Assembly: GCA_019454045.1 (NCBI GenBank)
Contig: SKCR01006520.1
Span: forward strand, 62,001-126,000
Length of the DNA: 64,000 bases
Direction of reading: 5' to 3'
Source: Zanthoxylum bungeanum
Lineage: Eukaryota > Streptophyta > Magnoliopsida > Sapindales > Rutaceae
Shown: positions 32,478-46,073 of the stretch, in pieces
How the letters are laid out: each line of letters opens with the position of its first letter
How positions within the stretch are numbered: position 1 is the first letter of the stretch
Notes under the pieces: model-generated
The model's database searches: none
What the model saw: the letters and a program-made list of their open reading frames with translations, nothing else
Told to the model about the DNA's origin: nothing
Position numbers and translations under genes: made by a program

Positions 32478-34574
32478 TGTTGGACAAAATGACCCATAGC
32501 GTCACTATTTGCACAGATCATTGTGTTGTTGTAGCAAATTAACTATGTGACAAGGAAATTGCACTCTCATCATTTGTGATTAGATCACCATAGATATATA
32601 AATGAAGAGAGGTCCCTATGATTAGTTCCTGGACTGAGAATGATATGAGACAGTATCAGTCCCCGAAGGATTAATCATTAATATCCCTAGCCGGAGTATT
32701 ATCGAGACTGGACATCGATAATGCGGAATAGGCTAGTATTGCACTTGTGTGCGTTGTGAGGGCACAACGGCATAGTTCTCATATATATAAGTATTAGATA
32801 CTTATGCAAGTGCGATAGGAGGTCGTGTTTCACCGATGGTACGGGAAACAGCTTCGCTCTGGATAGACCCATCAGAATCCCATTGGTATTATGACTATGT
32901 GTCTAAGGGAGGCCGAAATCAAGGTAGGTGTGTATGGTCTTAACCTGAGACTTACATCGCTAATACTTACGATAATCGATAGACTTTGGTCTTGGTGGTA
33001 CAGGGCTTTAACCGGTTCTGCGTACACCACTTCTGGGTTTATCAGAGAGTCGTAGTGTATTGGGTGTGATGTCAAGACGGAAGTATCACTTCAGTCATAG
33101 TGAAGATGATGTCACGCTGGATACGGTACTAGTGCTCTTAAGTGTTGCGCAACCAATCAGGATATTGTGACCAGGTCATGAATATCCGATTATAGAGACT
33201 AGTTACCAGACATCCGACATGTGCTTCGGACGGGGCATACACTTATCCAGCCCCAGCCCTAGCACGTGACTATCCGATACTGGGCCGATATACACAATAC
33301 TACGGTATATTACGCTTGATACAGATCTATATATTCCTGTAAGAATATTTCTGGAGAATTGGGTAGGCATGGCGCTTTGCTAGAAGCCAACCTTGTCTTG
33401 TAAATCGGTATAAACGTAGTACGAGGTACTTACGTGTTCGGATAGTCCAACGACCGTATTTACTGCCAACATATCCGGAGATCTCATGGGTCGCTTCCTG
33501 AAGATTCACCGATGACGTATGACTCGCACTTTAATTAATATGGGATTAATTCGATGAGAGAGAAAATTAATCTAGGATTAATTACGGAGATATTTTATCT
33601 CGGATAAAATATCGTTAAAGAGAGAGAACGATTAATTTGGAATTAATCGATAAAATAATATATTTGATATATTACTAGAAATTAGATTTCGACGCGGAAT
33701 TAAAATTAGATTTTAATTCGGGCGAACGAATTAATTTAGAATTAATTCGTTAGCGACGAATAGTGATTTCGCTAGGCGTAATCATTTAATTACGACACGA
33801 CGGAAAATTCATTAATTTGGAATTAGCGAACCCGAGCCCGGGATTATTTGCGAGCGCATTCGCATTTCGAATTCGAGTGCGGCACGCAAGTCAAATCGTG
33901 GGTCATATCGCTAGTCGCATCAATCGTCAAATCAAATGTCACTTTGAGTGATGTGACATTTGTCACTTGATTTGAGTGATTGATGTAGAAGTTGAAAAAA
34001 CAACTTTTGCTTTTTGCTTTTTGATTTTAGCATTTAGGAAAAGTAAAAAGAAATGGTAAATGGTTTTATTAATTTTAGAAATTTAAAAACCTATTACATT
34101 TTTATTTATTTTTTCTTTTCTCTCTCTCTTTTTACGCATCTCTTCTCTCCCTCTCTTTTCTTCTCCCTCTCATTCACGGCTTAGAGCCATTTTCATCTTC
34201 TTCTCATTTTTGGTCACTACCGAATTGAAAGAGAAGCAAGTGATAGTGTTTTGTTGCAAAACATGAGTGCTAGCACACACATGGGTTATATTATGGTGAT
34301 AGGGAAACGAATTTGTGAGCTTGGAAAGCTTGAAGCTTTGAGCTTCCATGGAGTCATCAATGGCCGAATTTTGAAGGCATCAAAACAGCCCCAACCGAGC
34401 AGTCCAGCAGTTCACAGGAGTCAAAAACCGAGCTTCATGGAGGAGGAAAATGGGTCTTGTTCTTCCTAGCATCAAACCCATCAATGTGAGTATGTATTCC
34501 GCCTTACTCCTTGGTTGTATTCAACTCGTTTTATGCATGATTGATGATTCTTGGGACTTGATTGAAACTCAACA
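32478..34574 (+). repeat. B4 5' LTR
   Basis: TGTTGGACAAAATGACCC to ACTCAACA. TATA-like ATATATATAAG near 32780. Nested stem structure at 32741-32813, palindrome train at about 33536-33835, and U5 palindrome GTGCTAGCAC near 34267. Confidence 0.9.
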
Positions 34575-34575
34575 A

Positions 34576-34588
34576 TGGTATCTTGAGC
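34576..34588 (+). other. B4 primer binding site
   Basis: TGGTATCTTGAGC begins one base after the LTR terminus CAACA. It is an initiator-tRNA-Met-like site. Confidence 0.7.
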
Positions 34589-37500
34589 TATTGGTTGCAT
34601 AAAACGAATTTAGGGTTCTTGAGCAAAATTTGGGGCTTTTTGATTTAAGCATGATTTTGACAAAATGTTTGTTTAAGAATGCTTCTATATGATTAAATTA
34701 GAGTTATATGTAATCAATTTGAAGAAAAATTGATTGGATTGATTTTCCCCAATTTGCTTATTGTTGGCCAAAACTTTAATTTGGGTAAACTCAATTTGAG
34801 CATCAAATGATTAAATTGTTTAGTATAGTATGCTTGAATGAGGTTGAATTGATGTTGTGCATAATCAATTTCATGAAATTTGGTTGGATCCATTTTTCCC
34901 TAATTTTGGGCATGACAAATTTGGGTAAACTTGATTTTGAGCATGTTTAATGAAATTGGATGATTTAGAATGCTTGAATGTTGTTTAATTGATGATTGAT
35001 TAGATCAATTGATGAAAACGTGTTTGGAACAATTTTCCCCAATTTGCTTGTGATGGCCGAAAATATGATCCCTAAAATTGTCTTGGTTTTTTGATTTTTT
35101 GTTCATTGGATGACTTGCAAATCATTTGGGGATGTTGAATTTATGTTTAATTTGGTTCAATTGGATTGAATTTGATTTGGGCATAATTTCCCTCTTTGGC
35201 CGAGACACTTGAAGCATGAAATTGGGTTTGATTTTGATTTAATTATGTTGTACATGATTAATTGATGTTAAGCATGATTAATTGGACAAATTTGATTTTT
35301 TGGAAACTTTGATTTGGGCAATTAATAATGCTATACACTTTAGGTAATTTAATTGGAAAATTAGAATTTTTGGAATTAAATTATTGGGCTTAAAATTGGA
35401 TTTGGGCTTTCAAAGTTGTTATTGGGTTTATTGGACTTTGTTGTACAAAGTTGGTTTAGGCCAAAATTGGTTGGATCCAATTAGGCCCAAAACCGCTTCC
35501 AAAAGGCCCAAATGCGACTAATGAACCTTTAACGTTTAATTGGGCCTAAATTAATTTATGGGCTTATGGGGTAACTCCCGGATTGGACTTTGGTTGCGGG
35601 TTTGACCCGAGTTGACCAAAAGTCCACGCCTCAAGAAATTAATTAAAAGCCCATTGGACTTTAATTAAATTATATTGGATATTAATCGGGCTTTGAGACC
35701 CGTAACGATTAAATTTGGAATTTAAGTCGTAAAGGTTTATTTTATAAAGTGTAATATTTAATTTGGAATTAAATAATGAATTAGAATTAAATACGTATTA
35801 AATTGGATTTAATCATGTAATTTAATTTAATTAGTAGAAATCGTACTTTGAGTACGTGTTCGCAATACGAGTTTGACTCGAACAAAATCAAATCTTTGTT
35901 TGAACATTGGATGATCACTAATTATCAAGATTAATTAATTGGATTGATTGATTGATAACATGCTTGTATGAATACATGGTTGTGATGTTTGAATAATGTA
36001 TATCGGATGGATATTAGCCGGGTGGGGCGATTTTTAGAAATTGTTGTAATAAATTGATTTATTAAATTGGACCTGCGAGTCCAGCCTTATCTCCTATTCT
36101 TGTATTCTCTTCTCACCTATTCCCCTCTATGTATATGAGGTTTCTTTAGAAGTGTAGTGTAACGGGGTAGAAGAAATATTTGTGCTAGCGGGAGAGAGAG
36201 AGAGAAAGTGAGAGATTTGATCTAGGATCAATGTAAAATATCCATCCGCATATCATTATTATTTTATCATATGCGCTTTATTATGTGTTTAGAATGCATT
36301 GTTAAGGGTGTATGATGATGAGACCTTAACAAAGATAATTAAAATTGGTAGCCAATTTGCACGCGAAAAACCCTCGTTAAATATCAAGCGTTTATTTTCC
36401 TTCCATTGAGTGATTTTTACTCAAGATCCGAGATTGGTAGGGGTTGTTGGCCAAAGTCAAGCCCTTGTCCGTCGAAGATGTATTTTAATCACGAAGCTTT
36501 GTTCCATATCGTGTGTCGTGTCCAAGTTGTGGTTTGTTGGCCAAAGTCAAGACCACTTCTTGTCCATTGACATTGATTACGAAGCTTCCATGTCAATGGG
36601 TCCGTGCTTGACTGGGATCACTAGGTTTGTTGTGCCAAAGCCAAGGCCTAGTTGATTCAGAGGAAACAGGTTAGGGTATACATTCGATGTATAGGCATAT
36701 ATAAGATATATGTTTGGGACTTGGATGTCCACTACTGGATCTAGGAGTGGATGAGATCCAATTGATCTTAGAGATCTACCTAGTTAATTATCATACAATT
36801 GTTGGCCAAAGTCAAGATTGTGTGATATTTAACGGGATCCTAGCCCACTAGGAAACCACGGTTTCCCGAGTACTCGACAGAGGGTTAGAGGCTCGACAAA
36901 AAATAGTGGGAGGCAAGAATTGAATTTGCAATATTCGTTCAATTACTCGCCATACGCGCTCATTCAAATTATTTCGTCGTAATATTAAATGTTAGTTGGA
37001 CTAATATTTAAATTGTTGTTTTAATAAACAGTTGGACTATATTATACTTGATTATATATAATTGGATTATATAATCAATATATTTGAATAATTAATTTCA
37101 GTTTACAGTTGATTTTATAATTGGATTATAGTAATCAATGTAATTGAGGTAATTAATTTGGATTATATTTGATTATATAGTTGGACTATTATAATCATTA
37201 TAATATATATAGTACCACTAATTGTTGATTAAATAGTTAGACTATTGTAATCAAGATAAAATTGAAAAGTTGGATATTTAAAATATAATCTGGGATTAAA
37301 ATATTTTAAATAATTTAATTTTCAAATTGGGGAATAAATAATAGGTTACTTTATTTGATAAAATAACTTATTATACCTTAAGCCCTAAATTAAGCAAAAT
37401 AAGTAGAGCATAAAATCTTTGGAAGATTTATGTGATGATGACTTTAGTGCTTAATTTAATATACTTGTCATAAATCTAATTTTAGATTTAAGAAGTATTA

Positions 37501-40500
37501 AAATTGCAATTTATAATTCTTGGAAAATTAATTGACTATTCTAGAGGAGATAAAGTCAAAGTTTGCAATTGGGCATGTAGCACGAGGTGCACATCGTTTC
37601 GATATTCTAAGAACCCAAGGCTTGGCCTAAGGTTTCTGAAATATTGAAAGGATAATTGACATATCCCAAAGTGACTACCATTTGGATATGGCAGACACGA
37701 AGGAATTAAAGAAAGGGCGAGGCTCTAACTTTAAAAATATTTGTCTTAGTTATGTTCACAACTAGTATTGAAATTAGATTTTAAATACTTAGTGTGGTAC
37801 ATAAAATATATGTATTGATGTTCAGAATCTGCTTTGAGCAGGATACTGACTTCAAACTGATATTGCTCTGCGAATCGGAAACGGGGAGGACGAAAGTCGT
37901 TGTTTTGACCGTAGATACCTAAGTTTAGGAACTACCCTTTGGGTATATACTTAAATTAGGAACTGTTATAATGTAACTAGTTTGACTAGAGACATTATCT
38001 CTATATCAGTGTTTAATCCGTTGCGGATAAACCTTTATATTATAAACACTAAGTGTTTATTATATAAAGATGATACTGAGATAAATACATTAGATGTAAA
38101 TAACAGAATTTATATTTTGAATATAAATAAAATCTCAAACATATAAAATGACAAATAAATAGCTCAAATTGATTTGATCAATAGAGACTTATTTGTGGCA
38201 TTGTTGTCTAGGACACAATTTAACGAGACTCGTATATCCACACTTTTGAAGAGTGGGTACTAGGACTGATTTGACTATTCAAATAAGGTCTGCGAATCTA
38301 GTTTATTAGGTAAAGTACCTAAAATACTATTTGCTTGGTAATAGTAAAAGGGCCACCGATCTGTTAGCCCTATTCATGGTGAAGTAAGTGGGCCCATATC
38401 TAGCTAGGCTAGATGTGAACATGAATATTTCGTGACCCTAAAACGGATGTGGCATCACGTTATGGTTATGTGTTTCTTTTGAAGAACACAAATCGGAAAC
38501 TTTTAGAGTTTCGACACGAAATAGACAAACAGATCGGCTATAGTATTATGCCGCCACAGTAAGACCGTATTGGAAAATACTTAAGCAGTAAGTTTCATAT
38601 GTACTTGAAAGAGTATAGTATTCTTTCAAATGAGGACTCCTCCCGAAACACGTCAAAGTGACGGTGTGTCCGAACGGATTAACCGAATCATGTTAGACAT
38701 GATAGGATTAATCAAGAGTCGCTCTGAGCTACCATTTCCTTCAACGGATAAGTTTTAACAGTGCAATAACTTATTTAGAATAAGGTTCCATATAAATCTG
38801 TTTGACAGATGTCATATAGGATATGAACAGGGAAGAAACAAGGTTTCTCATTCCTGATAATTTGGGTATGCCAGGCATAACGTTTGGATGATACCAAACT
38901 AAGGACCCAAATTGGATAAGTGCCAATATAGGGTATACTAAGGGAAATCATAAGTATAGTACTTGTAAATCTCACATGAGAACAATGTGATTGTTGCTCA
39001 CCATACGGTTTTTCCTGAGAGAATACCGATATGCAGTGGTCAGTGGGAGGATAGTGATACTCGATGAAAATCGGTAGTAATACTGTTCAAGGCACGAAGT
39101 CCTTAATGGAACACAAATAGTTCATCTATGATGAATCTATACCATTAATCTTCGAATACACAAGACTGAGTAGATCGGATAGAGTCAGAAAACAACCTAG
39201 GGTGGGTTTCTGATCTAACCTTATAAAGATGTCAATCTTATGAAGGTATACCAACCGACTACGTTTTGAGGAAGTGATACAAGGTATCGACTCCTATTAT
39301 GGCAAAAGTGCCATGAGTCCGGAATGGATTCCATGTATAACAACTATTTTGGATACTAGTTGTTGTACCACAAGGCATTGTGCCTATTGGTACATTAAAC
39401 GTCTTCAAGGAAGACATACATGGAAGGCAACATACCAACGTACTAAGCTAGGCTTGTAAAGAAAAGGTAGAGTTATCAACATTGTGTTGATTACGACGAA
39501 CCTTTTACCTGTTGCCATGGTAAATCCATTTTGAAGATGCTTGTTGATAACTGCATATTTCATTTATGAAATGTGTCAGTTGCAGATCAAAATCGCTTTC
39601 CTGAAAAGGAAACCTTTTGGAGGATGCTTACAACATCCTGACGATTTTGTATAACCGACAAACAAGGTTTGCGGGTTATTCGATCCATGTTTGGATTGAA
39701 ACAAGCATAAGGTTCTTGGAACTGACGTTTTGAAATAATCATAATGGTTTATGATTTGACTCAAAACGAAATAATTCTTGTGTATATAAGGAGGTTAGTG
39801 GGAGGGCACTGACAATGAAATTCCCATAAAGCAATTGGTGAAAGCTTGGCTTTCATAGATATTCTTTCATAGAAATTCTCCGTAGAATTCTGGGGAGTAA
39901 CAACCTTTATTCAAGGAATAAAGATCTACAGGGATAGATTTGGAGTTGTTAACACTCTCTGGAAATTGTACATTTAAAATGTACTTGTATTGGTGTCTCA
40001 TACGCTTCGAGCATATGGAGTCACAATCGGGTCAATCCAAGTGATAGTCACTGGATTGAAGATTAAGAACATCTGTTAGTATCTGAGAGAACTGAAGATG
40101 TTGTCTTAAACTATGGAGATGGAGAACTTGAAGTGACTGGGATCACTGCTGCAAGTTTCCAAACAATTAAATACTACGGTACTATAAAGTTTGAATAATG
40201 GGACAGTGAGCTGGAAATATTCCGAGCAAGATAACTGTTGCCGAATAAACAACAAATGCGGATTATTGCTGCAGCTGAGGCAGCAATAGAAGCCATTTGG
40301 ATCGAAAATAATCTAATTAGATTAGATATAGTTCTTTTAGCAGCTGAGCTAGGCGTCAGCACAGGCTAAGGAATTAAAGGTCTCATCGACGATCCAGAAT
40401 ATAACTATATATCTCATCGACTTCGATCGTTCGGATCACACATCGTGGCGATGTGATGATCGTATAAATCGCGTCAGACGATTATCAAACAAATCCGCTG

Positions 40501-40588
40501 ACGAAAACCTTCCTCAGCAATTTGAGCGAACCGTTCATAGTTCGGGTGTGGGACACTTGAGTGACTGGCTATGTGCCAAGTGGGAGAT
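34589..40588 (+). pseudogene. B4 internal region: leader plus decayed gag/pol
   Basis: 34589-36400 is AT-rich leader without frames. 36440-36830 holds four spaced TTGGCCAAAGTCAAG-like motifs. Gag-end relic (CAAAGTTTGCAATTGGGCAT) at about 37550-37730. Protease/pre-integrase relic about 37800-38150. Integrase relic about 38430-39090. Reverse transcriptase around 39590-39990, with a GLKQA-type block near 39690. RNase H relic to the PPT AAGTGGGAGAT at 40578. No frame exceeds about 80 codons, so none of it is functional. Confidence 0.75.
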
Positions 40589-42687
40589 TGTTGGACAAAA
40601 TGACCCATAGCGTCACTATTTGCACAGATCATTTTGTTATTGTAGCAAATTAACTATGTGACAATGAAATTGCACTCTCATCATTTGTGATTAGATCACC
40701 ATAGATATATAAATGAAGAGAGGTCCCTATGATTAGTTCCTGGACTGAGAATGATATGAGACAGTATCAGTCCCCGAAGGATTAATCATTAAATATCCCT
40801 AGCCGGAGTATTATCGAGACTGGACATCGATAATGCGGAATAGGCTAGTATTGCACTTGTGTGCGTTGTGAGGGCACAACGACATAGTTCTCATATATAT
40901 AAGTATTGGATACTTATGCAAGTGCGAGAGGAGGTCGTGTTTCACCGATGGTACGGGAAACAGCTTCGCTCTGGATAGACCCCTCGGAATCCCATTGGTA
41001 TTATGACTATGTGTCTATGGGAGGCCGAAATCAGGGTAGGTGTGTATGGTCTTAACCTGAGACTTACATCGCTAATACTTACGATAATCGATAGACTTTG
41101 GTCTAGTGGTACAGGGCTTTAACCGATTCTGCGTACACCACTTCTGGGTTTATCAGAGAGTCGTAGTGTATTGGGTGTGATGTCAAGACGGAAGTATCAC
41201 TTCAGTCATAGTGAAGATGATGTCACGCTGGATACGGTACTAGTGCTCTTAAGTGTTGCGCAACCAATCAGGATATTGTGACCAGGTCATGAATATCCAA
41301 TTATAGAGACTAGTTACCAGACATCCGATATGTGCTTCGGACGGGGCATACACTTATCCAGCCCCAGCCCTAGCACGTGACTATCCGATACTGGGCCGAT
41401 ATACACAATACTACGGTATACTACGCTTGATACAGATCTATATATTCCTGTAAGAATATTTCTGGAGAATTGGGTAGGCATGGTGCTTTGCTAGAAGCCA
41501 ACCTTGTCTTGTAAATCGGTATAAACGTAGTACGAGGTACTTACGTGTTCGGATAGTCCGACGACCGTATTTACTGCCAACATATCCGGAGATCTCATGG
41601 GTCGCTTCCTGAAGATTCACCGATGACGTAGGACTCGCACTTTAATTAATCTGGGATTAATTCGATGAGAGAGAAAATTAATCTGGGATTAATTACGGAG
41701 ATATTTTATCTCGGATAAAATATCGTTAAAGAGAGAGAACGATTAATTTGGAATTAATCGATAAAATAATATATTTGATATATTATTAGAAATTGATTTC
41801 GACGCGGAATTAAAATTAGATTTTAATTCGGGAGAACGAATTAATTTAGAATTAATTCGTTAGCGATGTGAATAGTGATTTCGCTAGGCGTAATCATTTA
41901 ATTACGACACGACGGAAAATTCGTTAATTTGGAATTAGCGAACCCGAGCCCGGGATTATTTGCGAGCGCATTCGCATTTCGAATTCGAGTGCGGCACGCA
42001 AGTCAAATCGTGCGTCATATCGCTAGTCGCATCAATCGTCAAATCAAATGTCACTTTGAGTGATGTGACATGTTGTCACTTGATTTGAGTGATTGATGTA
42101 GAAGTTGAAAAAGCAACTTTTGCTTTTTGCTTTTTGATTTTAGCATTTAAGGAAAAGTAAAATGAATGGTAAATGGTTTTATTAATTTTAGAAATTATAA
42201 AAACCTTACATTTTATTTTATTTTTACTTTTCTCTCTCTTTTTTTACGCATCTCTTCTCTCCCTCTCTTTTCTTCTCCCTCTCATTCACACGGCTTAGAG
42301 CCATTTTAATCTTCTTCTCATTTTTGTCACTGCCGAATTGAAAGAGAAGCAAGTGATAATGTTGTGTTGCAAAACATGAGTGCGAGCACACACATGGGTT
42401 ATATTATGGTGATAGGGAAACGAATTTGTGATCTTGGAAAGCTTGAAGCTTTGAGCTTCCATGGAGTCATCAATGGCCGAATTTTGAAGGCATCAAAACA
42501 GCCCCAACCGAGCAGTCCAGCAATTCACAGGAGTCAAAAACCGAGCTTCATGGAGGAGGAAAATGGGTCTTGTTCTTCCTAGCATCAAACCCATCAATGT
42601 GAGTATGTATTCCGCCTTACTCCTTGGTTGTATTCAACTCGTTTTATGCATGATTGATGATTCTTGGGACTTGATTGAAACTCAACA
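40589..42687 (+). repeat. B4 3' LTR
   Basis: Directly follows the PPT and ends ACTCAACA. Stem structure at 40853-40925. Frame 42563-42886 crosses the LTR end into C and is spurious. Confidence 0.9.
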
Positions 42688-44190
42688 ATTTTCTCCCTAT
42701 ATATTTTACCATATTCTGGCTTCTTGGTTCTTTGGAATTTGCCACTGCACCACTATTATCGCAATTAAGTGTGGGCGGTTTATCCATATCTGGAACAAGT
42801 TCAAGATCTCCCGAAAATTTTCAGAGCATGACAGTTTCATTAATCGATATTTTTATGCTCCTCTACACAATGGCCCCACCAACTAGGGTAAACACTTATC
42901 CAAATGTTGATTTCCTAGAATCAAGATTTTTCTAAAAATCAGAGTCTGTATATCCCCCGAGGATCATATCCTCACCAGAATATACAAACATATAATTTAT
43001 CGTTCTCTTAAGATACTTGAGAATTTATTTCACAGCCACCCAATGATATAATCATGGGTTAGACTGAAACCTATTGACTACTGCCACTGCAAAATAGATG
43101 TCTAGTCTCGTTCATAAAATAACATACATGAGACTACAATTGCTAAGGCATATGGGATATGTCTTATTTTCCCAACTTTTTGAAGTTATTTATGAGACTG
43201 TTCCTTTGACAAATGAATTCTATGTCAGAAAGGAAAATTACCTTTCTTGGAATTTTACAACCTAAATCCCATAAGGATCTTGTCGATATAGGATGCATGA
43301 GACATAGCTAACAGTCGTGTCTTGTGATCTTGAAGAATCTGGATCCCAAGTACGTAATTGATCTCTCCCAAATATTTCATTTGGAATTGGTTAGCTAGCC
43401 GTTATTTCACATCTGATAATATTTTTAAATCATTCCCAATGAGTAAAATATCATCAACGTACAAAATGAAAAAAAACCACATTTCCATCAATGACGTGCT
43501 TTTATACACAAGGCTCATCAACGTTCTGCTCAAAATTATAAGACTTGGTCATGGTATCAAATCTTATGTTCCAAGATCGAGATGCTTGCTTAAGTCCATA
43601 AATGAACTTTTGTAGCTTGCAAACCTGTTGCTATTAACCTTGGGCTACGAACAACTTTGGTTGTACCACATAGATACATTAATCAAGATTTCCATTCAAG
43701 AATGCAGTCTTTACGTCCATCTGCCAAATATCATAGTCATAATACACATCAATGGAGAGAATAGTGTGGATGGATTTGAGTATGGTTACTACCGATAAAG
43801 TCTCCTCATAGTCAACTCATTATTTATGGGTATAACCATTGGCCACTAGCCTAGCCTTGAAGGTTTGTACCTTCCCAACTTCTCCCATTTTTCTCCTGTA
43901 GATCCACTTGTAACTTATGGGTTTACCCCATCAGGTTGGTCTACAAGTTCCCAGACTGAGTTGGAGTAAATTGACTCCATCTCGAGGCTCATGGCTTTGA
44001 GCCATTCCTCTTTATCAGAATTATCAATTGCACTACGATAGGCCAATAGATCATCTACACAATCACTGGATTCAACAACTTGTGCCTCTCTGACTCCTAG
44101 ATATCGATCAGGATGTCGTACAACTCTCCCACTGCGTTTAGGTGGCAGATCATTCTTACATACTTGCATTTGACGCTAAGACGTCGAAGA
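42688..44190 (-). pseudogene. C reverse transcriptase and RNase H, disrupted
   Basis: Minus-strand 44169-43915 is open: PPKRSGRVVRHPDRYLG precedes the RT, then EEWLKAMSLEMESI, the RT N-terminal block. Further down, pieces of the RT core and the connection to RNase H are readable in several frames (near 43150 a stretch like IPYALAIVVSCML). The region ends at the B4 insertion. Stops and shifts are frequent. Confidence 0.8.
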
Positions 44191-45016
44191 TTTTAATTTT
44201 TGTCAACTATTGTTGAAGATGGTGTGCTGGACGAACCGGTAAGTAACTCCTTGAGTAATATTTTACTTCGAGGTTTGAACTCCCTCATATAGTCCTCCTT
44301 ACGAAATGTAGCATTTGTCGATAAAAACACTTTATTATCTTCCAGACTATAAAAGAACCCACCCCTAGTCTCCTTAGGATTGCCTACAAATAGGCACACC
44401 TGAGAACTTGGCTCCAACTTTGTAGTTTTATTTTCCAGCACATGTGCTAAACACCCATATATGTGGAAATATTATAAACTTGCTTTACTACCACTCCATA
44501 ACTCTAAAGGAGTCTTAGGAACATACTTAGATGAAACTACATTAAAGATATACATTGTTGTTTGCAATGCATATTCCCATAATGAATTAGGCAGTGAAAT
44601 GTAACTAAGCATATATCTCATCATGTCTTGCAGGGTCCGATTTCTCCTCTTAGCAATATTATTCTGTTGTGGTGTTCCAGGTGTTGTGAGTTGGGATACC
44701 ATCCTATGCTCAACCAAAAATTCCTTGAAATCACTATCAAGGTATTATCCTCGACGATCCGATTGTAAATTTCGATCGTCTTACCTAATTAGTTCTCAAC
44801 CTGAGCACGATACTCTTTGAACTTTTCAAAACATCTGCCTTTTGCTGCATTAGGTAAATGTACCATATCTAGAATAATCGTCAATAAATATGATGAAGTA
44901 TTCATAACCTCCTCGGGCACTTACATTCATTGATCTGCAAACTTCTGAATATTTTAACTCAAGTGGTTGACTGGCTCTTATACCTTTACCAGTAAAAGGT
45001 CTTTTGGTCATCTTTC
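44191..45016 (-). pseudogene. C integrase, disrupted, left of B2
   Basis: 45053-44850 (its first codons belong to B2) reads MTKRPFTGKG then a core resembling GYEYFIIFIDDYSRYG. 44717-44472 has [22 protein letters not shown], equivalent to the catalytic E-containing integrase block (here AK replaces the usual AE). 44441-44193 reads VCLFVGNPKETRGGFFYSL, the post-core region. Frames are separated by stops. Confidence 0.85.
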
Positions 45017-45236
45017 TGTTGGACAAAATGACCCATAGCGTCACTATTTGCACAGATCATTGTGTTGTTGTAGCAAATTAACTATGTAACAAGGAATTGC
45101 ACTCTCGTCATTTGTGATTAGATCACCTTAGATATATAAATGAAGAGAGGTCCCTATGATTAGTTCCTGGATTGAGATGATATAAGACAGTATCAGTCCA
45201 CGAAGGATTAATCATTAAATATCCCTAGCCGTAGTA

Positions 45237-45351
45237 TTATCGAGACTGGACATCGATAATGCGGAATAGGCTAGTATTGCACTTGTGCGCGTTGTGAGGG
45301 CACAACGGCATAGTTCTCATATATATAAGTATTGGATACTTGTGCAAGTGC
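45237..45351 (+). other. Conserved nested stem-loop structure in B LTRs
   Basis: Hairpin TTATCGA-(9)-TCGATAA (45237-45259). Then an outer stem GCACTTG (45279-45285) with CAAGTGC (45345-45351) encloses two hairpins: CGTTGTG-AGGG-CACAACG (45290-45307) and AAGTAT-TGG-ATACTT (45327-45341). The equivalent in B3 has ACACTTG/CAAGTGT and GGGTAT/ATACTC, so pairs are kept by compensatory or wobble changes. Equivalent sites: 6412-6484 (minus), 25821-25893, 32741-32813, 40853-40925, 53122-53194, 62452-62524. Confidence 0.75.
45318..45329 (+). promoter_or_regulatory. TATA-like box in B2 LTR
   Basis: CATATATATAAG, conserved in most B LTR copies about 300 bases from the LTR start. A transcription start shortly after it would leave the nested stems mainly in U3. 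Confidence 0.45.
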
Positions 45352-46073
45352 GATAGGAGGTCGTGTTTCACCGATGGTACGGGAAACAGCTTCGCTCTGG
45401 ATAGACCCTTCGGAATCCCATTGGTATTATGACTAGGTGTCTATGGGAGGCCGAAATCAAGGTAGGTGTGTATAGTCTTAACCTGAGACTTACATCGCTA
45501 ATACTTACGACAATCGGTAAACTTTGGTTTTGGTGGTGGGGGATCTTAACTGGTTCTGTGTTCACCTCTTCTGGGTTTATCAGGAATCGTAGTGTATTGG
45601 ATGTGATGTCAAGACGGAAGTGTCACTCCAGTCATAATGGAGATGATGTCACGCAGGATACGGTATTAGTGCTCTTTTAGTGATGCGCATCCAATCGTGA
45701 TATTATGACCAGGTCATGAATATCCGATTATAGAGACTAGTTACCAGACATCCGATATGTGTTTCGGACGGGGCAGACACTTATCCAGCCCCAGCCCTAG
45801 CACGTGATTATCCGATACTGGGCCAATACGCACAATACAATTGTATACTACGCTTGATACAGATCTAGATATTCTTTGATGAATATGTCCGGAGAACTTG
45901 GGAAGACTTGGTGCTTTGCTAGGAGTCGACCTTGTCTCGTAAATCGGTAGAACGTAGTACTTGGTACGTACGTGATTCGGATACTCCGACGACCGTATTT
46001 ACTGCCAGATTATCGGGGATCTCATGGGTCGCTTCCCGATAATCCACCGATGACGCACAACTCGCACTCTTGA

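Larger units (their letters stand above)
32478..42687 (+). mobile_element. B4: complete but decayed copia element with target duplication ATTTT
   Basis: LTRs at 32478-34574 and 40589-42687, PBS at 34576, PPT at 40578-40588. Flanked by ATTTT at 32473-32477 and 42688-42692. It is inserted in the RNase H region of C, whose frame resumes on the other side. The LTRs differ from each other at perhaps 1-2% of sites by eye. Confidence 0.92.

Noticed and set aside
45429..45680. 83-codon frame repeated identically in B LTRs (also 53272-53523 and 6084-6335)
   Set aside because: It lies in LTR U3/R sequence, overlaps another frame on the opposite strand, and is broken in the more diverged copies. Its identity reflects recent duplication, not coding constraint.
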